A stretch of 32,011 nucleotides of DNA. It comes from a virus. Where the stretch lies: the IMG/VR virus record IMGVR_UViG_3300027771_000059, positions 1 through 32,011 of that record; one strand, 5' to 3'. The notes under the pieces were generated by a model. The model ran no database searches. It saw nothing but the letters and a program-made list of their open reading frames with translations, and was not told the DNA's origin. Numbering within the stretch: the stretch's first letter is position 1; each line of letters starts with the position of its first letter. This document shows positions 14,784 through 22,210 of this stretch, piece after piece. The position numbers and the translations under genes were made by a program.

Positions 14784-15316
14784 TGGATTATTCAAGAGCA
14801 ATACAAAACGACAACAGCCAAGGAGGTTCTGAAGTGCTTTATATTTTCCCATTTGTGGAATATAGTAGTTCGCAGATAACCGTGATTAATAACTTTTTAA
14901 CTGTATTTCCATACAATATTATCTATAATTTAGAAGCGTTTAAAATAAATTTTGATGAAGAGGTATCTGAATTTTACGAGCAAAAATGTACTTTTCAGGT
15001 TAAAAAGATTTTAGCAATTGATAAATTTAAGGAATACGCTCAGCAAGATTATAGAATTATTTTAAAAGACAACAACGGCAATTTAAGAATGTTAGGATTA
15101 CATACAGGTGTTCAAGGTAAATTTACAAAATCAACAGGCGGTAATTTGGCAGATTTTAACGGATATAATTTTAATTATGACACCAAAGAAGAAGATACAG
15201 CACCTTTTTTAACAGATTTAAGTTTGTTTAATATAATGCCTTTGAATGGGCTAAATCTACAAGATGGTAACGGTAATTTAATACAAGATAATAACGGTAA
15301 TTTAATAGTAAATTAA
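14783..15316 (+). CDS. Virion structural protein (177 aa), paralogue of the protein at 9747
   Basis: Residues 1-150 follow the 170-residue protein at 9747: SQGGSEVLYIF at the start, then a strand-rich middle (YEQKCTFQVKKILAIDKF), RIILKDNNGNLRMLGLHTG, and TGGNLADFNGYNF near the end. The last 25 residues carry a short tandem repeat of the form LQDGNGNLI, IQDNNGNLI. The protein has no membrane segment. Two divergent members of one structural family in separate operons suggests two rings or a tube and a decoration protein of the same fold. The start codon overlaps the stop of the connector gene. Confidence 0.65.
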   Translation: MDYSRAIQNDNSQGGSEVLYIFPFVEYSSSQITVINNFLTVFPYNIIYNLEAFKINFDEEVSEFYEQKCTFQVKKILAIDKFKEYAQQDYRIILKDNNGNLRMLGLHTGVQGKFTKSTGGNLADFNGYNFNYDTKEEDTAPFLTDLSLFNIMPLNGLNLQDGNGNLIQDNNGNLIVN

Positions 15317-15320
15317 TATA

Positions 15321-18300
15321 ATGGCAGATATAAAAATTAGTGGATTAGCGAAAAAAGCTGATTTAATTTTAACGGATTTATTAGCGGTGTCTAATACGGA
15401 TGGAACACTTTTTAAAAGTGATTTACAAACATTTGCAAATTTATTTAGCACCGTTAGCGGTGTAGGATTTAAGGGGGCGTTAACAATTTCACAGGCAACC
15501 GCAAATGATTTAGCGGACGGCTTTTATTTTCCAAGCGAATCAGGCGACTATGTTTTAGCGAATTCAGAAACTAAAACAGTTGCATTGACTAATAATTTAG
15601 TTATTTTAATAGTAGGCGCAACTCACACTACTTTAGATATTATTGTTAGTCCTGTAACAGTATCAGTATCGACAACTTTTGACGAAACAAACAATACAAT
15701 ACCAGCATCACAAAAAGCTAGTTTTGATAAGTTTAACCCTTTAATTGAAGCTGAAAAAATATCCGTAGCTTTAAGATTTTCAGAACCTATAACCATTTTT
15801 GAAACTAGAGAAAATGCAAAGCTTTCATCCTCTGGAGGCTTTTCTTCAACAAATGACTTCAATGTACTTAAATATCCAGTTACAGAGGGAGATATTGTTT
15901 CTGTTATTGGTCAAATTCAAGGGGTTACTTCGACTGATAAATTATGGGGATTTTATCCCGCAACAAGTTTTGGAGGGGTAATATCTACAAGTTCAGATAT
16001 TGGAACAACTTTAAGAGATATCAATGAAAATATAACTGTTCCTGCAAGTGCTAATTATTTATTTTTAGTAAAATCAGATACTTTAAATATTTCTTTAGTC
16101 AAGAAATCTGAAATTTCTCAAAAATTGGAAAAAGGAGGTTACACTCTAACGGCTAAAGATTTAGATGATAAATTAGATGTAGAGATAACGGCAAGGCAAA
16201 ATTTAGATGTAAGTTTATCTGCTGAAATATTAAGCACTGAGGTAAAGATATCAAATAATATTTCTAATAATATAAACCCATTTACAAGTAATGAGGATAT
16301 TAATAAATTAATAAAAGCGTTTTATTTTGAAGGATTGGATATTTCTGAAAAGTACTACATTCAACGTATAAGACAGGTTTTATCTAATGGATTTTATGAG
16401 TGTCTTATTTTTAAAGAGGTTGCAGGTGGTACAGATGTGGAAGTTTGTAAATACTTGTCAGACAGTCCATTTGATGATAAGTATTTTGAATTTTTAGAAA
16501 GTAATTCCAGTGGTGTTAGTGGTTATGGCTTTATTGATTTAGCTGTTACAGATTATGATTACAATAATTTAACAGAATATTTAAACATTAATCTAATTAC
16601 AACTAGAAACTCTATTTTAATTAACCACTTTGAGCAAGATTACTTAATAAAAGATAATACATCAAGGATTAATAAGTTAAACCCTTTAGATGTAAAGGAA
16701 TTAACAGAGGTTAATTTTTCGGGAAACAGGTTGTTAATTGGGGGAACTTCAAGTGATTTTTTTAATATTACAAAATTATTTCCAATACCTAATGGCGGAA
16801 CTATTACTATTTCAAATGTTAATTTCTTTCAAACATCGGCTTGGATTGTTGACAAGAATAGGAAGATTTTACAAAGAATAGATCATTCTAATGTTAACTC
16901 TGTTAGTGTAACTAATAACAACGGGGTTGATGGCTATTTAATATCTGAATTAAGATATGATAGTGTTAAGAATGGGGAGTACCCACAATTTGAATATGCT
17001 TCTACTGATTCCAGTTATGAGGGATATTTAATTAATACTTTAGTTGAAAATAAAATAGAGGTTATTTTACCTAAAAAAATGTTTTTTTTAAAAGACGATA
17101 TTTCTAATATCTATAAAAAAAACATTTTAAAAGCTAATTCTTTATCGAATGAAAATCACATTGAATTGAATGGTTTAAATGAAGTTGATTCTATAACTTA
17201 TCCAAGGCAAATAAATATAGAGCCGAAATCTAATAAAACGCAAAGCGTAAGTGTTAGGTCTTTAAATAATAGAATGTGTACTTCAAAAATCAGCACGGAT
17301 TTTGAATTTATAACTGCGTTAACATCTGGAACTATTAGTGTTTTACCTCTAGGAGATTCATTTACCGATATTGGGAAATGGGTAAACGCTTGGTATGAGA
17401 AGGCTACAGATGAAGGTTTGACTTTAAATAATATAGGTTTAAAAAGGTCTTTAGCAAGTAAGTTTTCAGAAAATCAAACGGGAGGTACTTTACAAAATTC
17501 ATTCTTAGATTCTCGTGGTTCAGCTTTTATTTTAAGAGGTGTAACTGGTAACACTAATTTATTGCAAGATTTAATGAAGGATGGAGGTTCTCCTGATGAA
17601 TATCAAGATTCTAACTCAAATAATTATTTTTTTGATGGTAGAAAAATAGATTCTTCTGGAAATGGTTTGGTTAGAGTTATCCCCAACGGACACTCTAATA
17701 CACCACCAAGTAATTCTACATTAACCAAAGTGGCAAGTAGCACGAATGTAAATAATGTGCCTACAATTGTGTATACAACTGTAGAGACTATAAATAGGAA
17801 TCCTTTTTTAGACCCATCAAATAATTCAATAAGTGTTCAATATTACTTGCAAAAGTATGGTTTTGAAAGTGAGTTTGATTTAACAAATTCATCTAAAAAA
17901 TTCGTAATTCCTTTACAATTTAGTTGGAATGATAACGCAAGATTTTACGACATTGAAACTTTAAATGATAACATTACAAGTTTTAAAGCATTAATTGATG
18001 TAATTCATACCGAATACCCTCACGCATATATAATTATAGGTATTGAACCTATGGCTTCTAATCTTGGCTCAAGAGTGTACAACACTTTACTAGGTGTCCA
18101 AGTAGGTAGACTAGAGTTTGCAAAATTGATATTTAAAAATTTTGAAGATAACTCCGCTTACAATGATTTTTGTTTTGTAAATGCAGGGTATGCATTTGTC
18201 GATATAGATAATTCTTTTGTAACTGATGATATGGTTTTATCTCCAAGATTACCTAATTTAATCACAAAAAAAGCAAAAGACGGTTTGCATTGTAATGATG

Positions 18301-18362
18301 CTGGGATGTTTCAATTAGGCGATAGTTATTACCCAATTTTACAAAAAATTTTAAGTTTATAA
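15321..18362 (+). CDS. Tail fibre / receptor-binding protein with SGNH (GDSL) hydrolase domain
   Basis: The largest protein of the window (1013 residues). The N-terminus (MADIKISGLAKKADLILTDL) is the short attachment segment common in phage fibres, followed by long Ser/Asn/Thr-rich beta regions. From about residue 670 there is a hydrolase-like part: block I as LPLGDSFTD (GDS at about 678-680) and block V as DGLHCNDAG with D987 and H990. These are the nucleophile Ser and the Asp-x-x-His of SGNH esterases. Such domains on fibres remove acetyl groups from surface polysaccharides. Blocks II and III are not clear to me. It is the last virion gene before the lysis genes. Confidence 0.8.
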   Translation: MADIKISGLAKKADLILTDLLAVSNTDGTLFKSDLQTFANLFSTVSGVGFKGALTISQATANDLADGFYFPSESGDYVLANSETKTVALTNNLVILIVGATHTTLDIIVSPVTVSVSTTFDETNNTIPASQKASFDKFNPLIEAEKISVALRFSEPITIFETRENAKLSSSGGFSSTNDFNVLKYPVTEGDIVSVIGQIQGVTSTDKLWGFYPATSFGGVISTSSDIGTTLRDINENITVPASANYLFLVKSDTLNISLVKKSEISQKLEKGGYTLTAKDLDDKLDVEITARQNLDVSLSAEILSTEVKISNNISNNINPFTSNEDINKLIKAFYFEGLDISEKYYIQRIRQVLSNGFYECLIFKEVAGGTDVEVCKYLSDSPFDDKYFEFLESNSSGVSGYGFIDLAVTDYDYNNLTEYLNINLITTRNSILINHFEQDYLIKDNTSRINKLNPLDVKELTEVNFSGNRLLIGGTSSDFFNITKLFPIPNGGTITISNVNFFQTSAWIVDKNRKILQRIDHSNVNSVSVTNNNGVDGYLISELRYDSVKNGEYPQFEYASTDSSYEGYLINTLVENKIEVILPKKMFFLKDDISNIYKKNILKANSLSNENHIELNGLNEVDSITYPRQINIEPKSNKTQSVSVRSLNNRMCTSKISTDFEFITALTSGTISVLPLGDSFTDIGKWVNAWYEKATDEGLTLNNIGLKRSLASKFSENQTGGTLQNSFLDSRGSAFILRGVTGNTNLLQDLMKDGGSPDEYQDSNSNNYFFDGRKIDSSGNGLVRVIPNGHSNTPPSNSTLTKVASSTNVNNVPTIVYTTVETINRNPFLDPSNNSISVQYYLQKYGFESEFDLTNSSKKFVIPLQFSWNDNARFYDIETLNDNITSFKALIDVIHTEYPHAYIIIGIEPMASNLGSRVYNTLLGVQVGRLEFAKLIFKNFEDNSAYNDFCFVNAGYAFVDIDNSFVTDDMVLSPRLPNLITKKAKDGLHCNDAGMFQLGDSYYPILQKILSL

Positions 18363-18363
18363 T

Positions 18364-18609
18364 ATGAAAAACATAATTACAAATATTTTAGGTTTAGTTT
18401 TTTGGGGAATAGCTGTAAAAGACGCTCTATCTCAAAACCCTAAAATATCATTTATAGTATCGCTTTTAATTATTGGAATCGTTTTATTTTTATTTCAAGT
18501 TAAAACAACAATAGACTTTGCGAAGAAGTTGTTAAATAAAGGTATAGGCGGCTTTAATTTATCGAACACAATTGACCCCGACAGAGAAAACCCCGATATT
18601 CGTGGTTAA
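18364..18609 (+). CDS. Small membrane protein (81 aa), possible holin component
   Basis: Two hydrophobic helices are visible, at about residues 5-20 (NILGLVFWGIAVKDAL is partly amphipathic) and 28-47 (ISFIVSLLIIGIVLFLF), followed by a charged C-terminal tail ending DRENPDIRG. A two-helix protein of this size upstream of an endolysin is consistent with a holin or antiholin, but no family is recognised. It begins 2 bp after the tail fibre stop. Confidence 0.6.
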   Translation: MKNIITNILGLVFWGIAVKDALSQNPKISFIVSLLIIGIVLFLFQVKTTIDFAKKLLNKGIGGFNLSNTIDPDRENPDIRG

Positions 18610-18961
18610 GAAAATACTAATAATATTAGCCATAACTTTATTTGTTTCTAATTATCAAATTTGTGATTATTTCTATTACAATGATGAGGTAAAAGATTTA
18701 AAATTATGGTGGGGCTTAAAGTCGAACATTTACGCTGTCATTATTGCGCTAACTTTTTACGCATCATCAATTAATGAAAAAGGAGTATTAAAGTTAGTGT
18801 TTAATATTGGTGTAGGCTTGGCAATATCAAATGTGATTGATAAATGTTACTTTAATGTACTAGTATTTAATAGCAATGATGTAATAATGGTAATTATAAC
18901 GATTAGTTTATCCCTATTGAACTATTTAAACGAATTGAAGAATGGAAGGAAAAACAAATAA
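18572..18961 (+). CDS. Membrane protein (about 119-129 aa) of the lysis region
   Basis: Three or four hydrophobic helices: about residues 12-25 (KILIILAITLFVS), 50-65 (YAVIIALTFYASS), 75-90 (VFNIGVGLAISNVI) and 100-120 (VIMVIITISLSLLNYL). There is no ATG at the beginning of the frame: the longest version uses TTG at 18572 (38-bp overlap with the gene before), while GTG at 18602 (8-bp overlap, starting MVKKILIIL) seems the more natural start. Function unknown; a holin-related or membrane anchoring role in lysis fits the position. The C-terminus is basic (ELKNGRKNK) and overlaps the next gene by 20 bp. Confidence 0.6.
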   Translation: MTPTEKTPIFVVKKILIILAITLFVSNYQICDYFYYNDEVKDLKLWWGLKSNIYAVIIALTFYASSINEKGVLKLVFNIGVGLAISNVIDKCYFNVLVFNSNDVIMVIITISLSLLNYLNELKNGRKNK

Positions 18962-19256
18962 AGAACTTCTACAAGCGGTGCTTTATCAAACGGAACAAAA
19001 TGCAAAGAATCAATTAACTTTTGCGGGTCAGGTGTCTACGTTTATGAACGACCAAATACTTTTTAATGCTGAAATTAAAGGGCATTTAGAGAGTAACGGT
19101 AAGACAAATCAAAAGGGATTAGTAGAGCAGGTTAAAGAAAACACTAACGGCATTATTAATATGAAATCAGATAGAAAGATAGACAAAACAAAGATAGCTA
19201 TTATTTGGGGTGTGGTCGGCACCGCTGCTGGTGCTGTCGCTAAATTAGTTTTTTAA
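18942..19256 (+). CDS. Holin-like protein, coiled coil plus C-terminal membrane helix (XhlA type)
   Basis: A 104-residue protein with an N-terminal amphipathic coiled coil (residues 1-60, QNAKNQLTFAGQVSTF), a linker and one C-terminal hydrophobic helix (about 85-104, IAIIWGVVGTAAGAVAKLVF). This soluble-coil-then-anchor plan is that of XhlA/hemolysin-type holin accessory proteins. It lies 2 bp before the endolysin gene, supporting a role in membrane permeabilisation. No signal peptide is present. Confidence 0.6.
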   Translation: MEGKTNKELLQAVLYQTEQNAKNQLTFAGQVSTFMNDQILFNAEIKGHLESNGKTNQKGLVEQVKENTNGIINMKSDRKIDKTKIAIIWGVVGTAAGAVAKLVF

Positions 19257-19258
19257 TT

Positions 19259-19585
19259 ATGAGCAAATACTTTAAAGAAATAAAAGAAAATATGCAACCT
19301 CATTTTTTGTTAAAATTAGATGAGGCGAGAGAATACGCAGGAATACCATTTGTAATTAACTCAGCATACAGAAGCCCGAAACACAATAAAAAAGTAGGTG
19401 GTAAACCTAATTCTAGCCACATTAAAGGCTTGGCTGTAGATATAAGGTGTAATACTAGTCGTAATAGGTTTATTATTTTAGATGCTCTTATCGCTGTAGG
19501 GTTTAATCGTATAGGTATTGCGGATTCATTTATACATGTCGATTTAGATTTAAGTAAAAGCGATAATGTAATTTGGACTTACTAA
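19259..19585 (+). CDS. Endolysin, M15-family peptidase
   Basis: A 108-residue zinc peptidase predicted to cut peptidoglycan stem peptides. It carries the family motifs INSAYRSPKHNKKVGG, SSHIKGLAVDI and FIHVDLD; H54, D61 and H93 are the expected zinc ligands. This is the compact M15_3 form that lacks a separate cell-wall-binding domain. There is no signal peptide, so export needs the holin-like membrane proteins just upstream. A minus-strand terminator overlaps its stop codon. Confidence 0.88.
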   Translation: MSKYFKEIKENMQPHFLLKLDEAREYAGIPFVINSAYRSPKHNKKVGGKPNSSHIKGLAVDIRCNTSRNRFIILDALIAVGFNRIGIADSFIHVDLDLSKSDNVIWTY

Positions 19586-19611
19586 AAAACCCCCTCGAAT
19601 AAACGAGAGGG
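19584..19611 (-). terminator. Minus-strand intrinsic terminator
   Basis: In minus-strand RNA an 8-bp stem forms (CCCUCUCG with CGAGGGGG, one U-G pair, 6-nt loop), followed by six U. On the plus strand the same position would have an A/C mismatch and no T-run, so direction is minus. Confidence 0.75.
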
Positions 19612-19656
19612 AAAACAAAATAAAAATTGGGGAATAAAACAAACTCTTTATTACTA
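19584..19656 (-). ncRNA. Candidate small antisense RNA between endolysin and spanin genes
   Basis: A minus-strand promoter (TATATTTG at 19663-19670 with a TTG 18 bp upstream) and the terminator at 19584-19611 bound a stretch of about 73 nt without a gene. The RNA would be complementary to the endolysin-spanin gap and to the last bases of the endolysin gene on the late mRNA. It may tune lysis-gene expression; this is inference from the promoter and terminator pair alone. Confidence 0.5.
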
Positions 19657-19662
19657 ACAATG

Positions 19663-19691
19663 CAAATATACACTAAATTATGAGACTACAA
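19663..19691 (-). promoter_or_regulatory. Minus-strand host-type promoter at the spanin start
   Basis: TATATTTG (19663-19670) with TTG (19689-19691) 18 bp upstream, both exact matches to the Bacteroidota consensus. It reads away from the spanin gene into the endolysin end. Confidence 0.6.
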
Positions 19692-20129
19692 AATAAATCT
19701 TACATTTTTTTATTATTATTTTTTTTTGTTGGTTGTGTGGCTAAAAAATCTACTGTCGAATATAAAGAGCGCATTGCACGAGACACATCGAGCGTGCAAA
19801 CGGTTAAGACCATAATTAAGCCAGTAAAAGAGTACTTGATAGTAGACAACCCTTGCGATGGTTTAGGCTTGTTAAAGTCGTTTGAAAAGACTATTAAAAC
19901 AGAGAAAGCAACGGTTAAATTATACAATGATAAAGGCAGTATTAAAGTTGATATAAATATAGATAGTATTGTAGATTTAGAGGTAAATAAATTTAAAAGA
20001 AATTACAAATCAGAAGTAGAAATAAAAAAGGTAACAGTGGTTAAATTCCGTTACCCCTTGTGGCTTATTATTGGTTTTGGTATTTCTATATTTCTGAACG
20101 TAATTTTATTAAAGTCTAAGTTATTTTAA
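19680..20129 (+). CDS. Candidate unimolecular spanin (lipoprotein with C-terminal membrane helix)
   Basis: 149 residues. The N-terminus is a lipoprotein signal (basic start, hydrophobic run, lipobox FVGC with Cys19), and a second hydrophobic segment at about 126-146 (PLWLIIGFGISIFLNVILL) lies at the C-terminus. The part between is periplasmic and charged (SFEKTIKTEKATVKLYNDKG). A lipoprotein anchored in the outer membrane at one end and in the inner membrane at the other is the plan of u-spanins, which fuse the two membranes in lysis of Gram-negative hosts. It follows the endolysin gene, the expected place. Its stop lies within attC-like site 4. I infer function from topology, not from homology. 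Confidence 0.65.
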   Translation: MRLQNKSYIFLLLFFFVGCVAKKSTVEYKERIARDTSSVQTVKTIIKPVKEYLIVDNPCDGLGLLKSFEKTIKTEKATVKLYNDKGSIKVDINIDSIVDLEVNKFKRNYKSEVEIKKVTVVKFRYPLWLIIGFGISIFLNVILLKSKLF

Positions 20130-20173
20130 CTTTGTATAAAAAACATTAAAACGTTCTTTATACCTTTGTTAGC
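20127..20173 (-). repeat. attC-like hairpin 4 (second locus)
   Basis: TAAC (20127-20130) with GTTA (20168-20171); GTATAAA (20134-20140) with TTTATAC (20157-20163); AAC (20142-20144) with GTT (20053-type partner at 20153-20155). Spacers are 3 and 4 nt, total 45 bp. Close in sequence to site 1. The TAA stop of the 120-residue gene is the TAA of its TAAC box. Confidence 0.6.
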
Positions 20174-20531
20174 AATCATTCCTCAAGAACGCTCCTACTT
20201 GTTTAACGAAATCTCGGTGGCAATTCCAACACAATCTGTAATCACTTTCTTTTCGGCTCTCTATAAATACCTTTTGGTATCCACTACCTTCCTTTATTGC
20301 AGGGTGGCTAAATCCTATCTTTTCATCTCTTCCAAATAGAGCCTCTGTACTGCAACAATCAATACCTATTTCCAACTTAATATGACAAGCACTTTCTTCC
20401 CATCGAGTTAAAAGCGATTTGCCACACTTCGAGCAACAAGAACGATTGATAACACGAGATAAACGTAATTGCTCTATTTCGTGCTGTTTAATAATGTTCT
20501 GTGCTTTTTCTAATTCTTTATTTGTTATCAT
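20169..20531 (-). CDS. Zinc-ribbon-like protein (120 aa), cassette gene
   Basis: An N-terminal helix (LEKAQNIIKQHEIEQLRLSR) is followed by CCSKCGK (about residues 32-38), CH and CC around 49-60, and a final CWNCH motif. Cys pairs spaced CxxC suggest one zinc-binding ribbon. No enzymatic motif is recognised. It stands between the 79-residue gene and attC-like site 4 in minus orientation, and its TAA lies in the site's TAAC box. Role unknown. Confidence 0.65.
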   Translation of the reverse strand: MITNKELEKAQNIIKQHEIEQLRLSRVINRSCCSKCGKSLLTRWEESACHIKLEIGIDCCSTEALFGRDEKIGFSHPAIKEGSGYQKVFIESRKESDYRLCWNCHRDFVKQVGAFLRNDC

Positions 20532-20584
20532 AATTTCTTCTTTTAAGTTCGCAACTACGCTTATTTAAACCGTTGTAAGTAATG

Positions 20585-20824
20585 CTAAATATTTAGCTGT
20601 TCTACACACCACGCTCGGCTTTTTTTATCAATCCAAATACTTCTACAGTTTAAATGGTTTATTTCATCTCCGTGTATATTTCTGGCAAATGTAAAGCCTC
20701 TCTTTTTTGCTTCTTTAATATCAATACTTATAAATAATTGTCTGTACTTATCTCTCACTACAAACAACAATGTATAAAAAAAATTGCTACTTTCTACATT
20801 TTTATAATCTAATTCTTTAAACAT
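20585..20824 (-). CDS. Hypothetical protein (79 aa), start uncertain
   Basis: The ORF begins MFKELDYKNVESSNFFYTLL in the usual TAAATTATG context and ends RAWCVEQLNI. The last 45 residues are charged with conserved-looking Trp and Cys, but no family is recognised. Its first 20 or so codons overlap attC-like site 7 (20765-20889), so either the site is coding DNA or the true start is a later GTG. If the cassette reading is right, the second option is expected. Confidence 0.45.
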   Translation of the reverse strand: MFKELDYKNVESSNFFYTLLFVVRDKYRQLFISIDIKEAKKRGFTFARNIHGDEINHLNCRSIWIDKKSRAWCVEQLNI

Positions 20825-20889
20825 AATTTATTATTTTATTTATTAATTTCATTGTAATTAGACGCAACATTTCTTATACAAATAAGTTA
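20765..20889 (-). repeat. attC-like hairpin 7 (long form)
   Basis: CAAC (20765-20768) with GTTA (20886-20889); GTATAA (20772-20777) with TTATAC (20874-20879); AAAT (20781-20784) with ATTT (20869-20872); TGC (20785-20787) with GCA (20864-20866). Spacers are 3 and 6 nt, total 125 bp, like sites 5 and 6. The TAA of the 55-residue gene is in its TAAC. It overlaps the annotated start of the 79-residue ORF. Confidence 0.45.
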
Positions 20890-21054
20890 TAAAAGAACCC
20901 CAATAATAAAACCAACAAATAAAACAAGTACTATTATTATTAATATAAAATTACTACCTGTATCTTCTCCTAAAACCATAGGGTCATTTACTAAATTATC
21001 CCACGCCATATAATCTTCTTTTTTTAAATTGTCTAAATATTCTTTATCAATCAT
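20887..21054 (-). CDS. Small single-helix membrane protein (55 aa)
   Basis: A soluble, acidic N-terminal half (MIDKEYLDNLKKEDYMAWDN) followed by one hydrophobic helix at residues 35-55 (NFILIIIVLVLFVGFIIGVLL). The stop codon falls in the TAAC box of attC-like site 7. The ATG is in AAATTATG context, 18 bp after the stop of the exonuclease gene. Function unknown; a membrane-exclusion or inhibitor role is possible but not indicated. Confidence 0.6.
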   Translation of the reverse strand: MIDKEYLDNLKKEDYMAWDNLVNDPMVLGEDTGSNFILIIIVLVLFVGFIIGVLL

Positions 21055-21072
21055 AATTTGCTATATTAAGCG

Positions 21073-22020
21073 TTAACTATTAATTATCTTTCTTTGTAAA
21101 AAATCCATATAAGATTTATTAGAAACCTTATATTGATGCTTCGACCCTTCACAGTATAAAATACGTTGTACCGTTCCCTGCTCAGTAAAGATAGTCTTTA
21201 ATAACTTAACATCTACAGAGCCACTAACAGGACACGCCCACTTTGCCAAACCTTGTTTAACTGCGTTATTTGTTACACTTCCAAAGTAAGGTTTTAAAGT
21301 CATATAAAGTTCCTCAGTTGTTACAATATCGCCTTTATTATAGTCTACCATTTTACCTAAATACTCTTTTTGATCCGCTTTACTTCCATACTCTATCATG
21401 TCCCACATATGCATACCTTCGTGCGATTGTTTTAATGTTAAACCAAAATATTTAGCCATGTAAGCCATTGAAAACGATGGTAATCTAAAGTATCTTTTAG
21501 CCATTCTATAGATATCAAAACTTTTTACGTATCTATCGACTCTTAATTTATGCTTTGCGGCTCTAGTATTTATCCATTTATTATCAAATGAATTATTATT
21601 TTGACCGATTACCATTGATGCCTTATTATATTGTTTTAAGAATTTTTCAAGCATCTTTTTGTCGCAGTGGTTTTCGTCCCATGTTAAAGATTTAACAACG
21701 TCCTCACCAACCCATTTCCATGCTACAGATATAATTTTAGGCTCTGTGCGCAATTGTTTATGATTTATGTATTGTTTCCCTGTCCACCATACAGTAGCTT
21801 CTGTACGGCTAGTTTCTATATCGTAGACCATTATTTTCTCATCGACTACATTAGACTGTTTAATAGATAAAAACAATTCTTTTGCGTACCTTCTTATGGT
21901 GCGTTCGGTAACATTTAAAAATTGGCTTAATTCTTCTTGTATTTTCTTCCTTGATTTATTACTAGAATACTGGTCAATTATTAATTGCCTGTTCTTTTTA
22001 CTCAATAGATTTACGCTCAT
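21073..22020 (-). CDS. DEDDy 3'-5' exonuclease (RNase H-like) with N-terminal HTH
   Basis: A 315-residue protein. Residues 1-50 look like a helix-turn-helix (KSRKKIQEELSQFLNVTERT), residues 60-245 an RNase H-like exonuclease: Exo I as MVYDIET (D67, E69), Exo II as NNNSFDNKW (D146), Exo III as YNKGD (Y227, D231), giving the DEDDy set. The C-terminal part holds a CPVSG and an RILYCEGSKHQY stretch that may form another small module. It would degrade DNA or RNA from the 3' end, perhaps in replication or against host or rival DNA. It has its own promoter diverging from the early operon. Its TAA (21073-21075) begins an R-box-like TAACGC. Confidence 0.8.
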   Translation of the reverse strand: MSVNLLSKKNRQLIIDQYSSNKSRKKIQEELSQFLNVTERTIRRYAKELFLSIKQSNVVDEKIMVYDIETSRTEATVWWTGKQYINHKQLRTEPKIISVAWKWVGEDVVKSLTWDENHCDKKMLEKFLKQYNKASMVIGQNNNSFDNKWINTRAAKHKLRVDRYVKSFDIYRMAKRYFRLPSFSMAYMAKYFGLTLKQSHEGMHMWDMIEYGSKADQKEYLGKMVDYNKGDIVTTEELYMTLKPYFGSVTNNAVKQGLAKWACPVSGSVDVKLLKTIFTEQGTVQRILYCEGSKHQYKVSNKSYMDFLQRKIINS

Positions 22021-22094
22021 GTTTATTTTTATTTATTATCGGTTAAATACATTATAATTAACTTTATCCCTTAATTTTCAGATAATTATTTTCA

Positions 22095-22124
22095 CAAATA
22101 TACGTATAATATAGACACCCACAA
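22095..22124 (-). promoter_or_regulatory. Promoter for the exonuclease gene and second accessory cluster
   Basis: Minus strand TTG (22122-22124), 19 bp, TATATTTG (22095-22102): both elements and the spacing fit the Bacteroidota promoter consensus. Confidence 0.7.
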
Positions 22125-22170
22125 CATTTATTTATTTTAAATTAAATAGTGTTTATAACTTTTAATTATG

Positions 22171-22178
22171 TATATTTG
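22171..22178 (+). promoter_or_regulatory. -7 box of the early operon promoter
   Basis: TATATTTG on the plus strand, exact match to TAnnTTTG, 33 bp before the first early ATG. A clear TTG at -33 is lacking. Confidence 0.6.
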
Positions 22179-22210
22179 CCATGTAATTAATTATCACTAA
22201 AACAAACAAA

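Larger units (their letters stand above)
20127..21075 (-). mobile_element. Second accessory cluster with attC-like sites
   Basis: Minus-strand genes lie between the end of the lysis operon and the exonuclease gene: 55-residue membrane protein, site 7, 79-residue protein, 120-residue zinc-ribbon protein, site 4. Two sites share the box order and spacers of the array at 10312-12126. The exonuclease stop (21073-21075) also falls in a TAAC that begins an R-box-like half site. The join between the 79- and 120-residue genes shows no clear site. Confidence 0.45.
22021..22210. promoter_or_regulatory. Divergent early control region
   Basis: A 190-bp non-coding stretch between the exonuclease gene and the first early gene. 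It holds opposing TAnnTTTG promoters (22095-22124 minus; 22171-22178 plus) and a 10-bp palindrome TATACGTATA (22099-22108) overlapping the minus -7 box, a possible operator. No repressor gene is seen in the neighbourhood. Confidence 0.55.

Noticed and set aside
20532-20584. Possible attC-like site between the 79- and 120-residue genes
   Set aside because: Only a weak ACT-AC/GTAGT pairing is present; the TAAC and GTATAA boxes and the 3-nt spacer of the other sites are missing.
21270-21455. Plus-strand ORF (61 residues) inside the exonuclease gene
   Set aside because: A shadow of the exonuclease frame with clear DEDDy motifs on the other strand.
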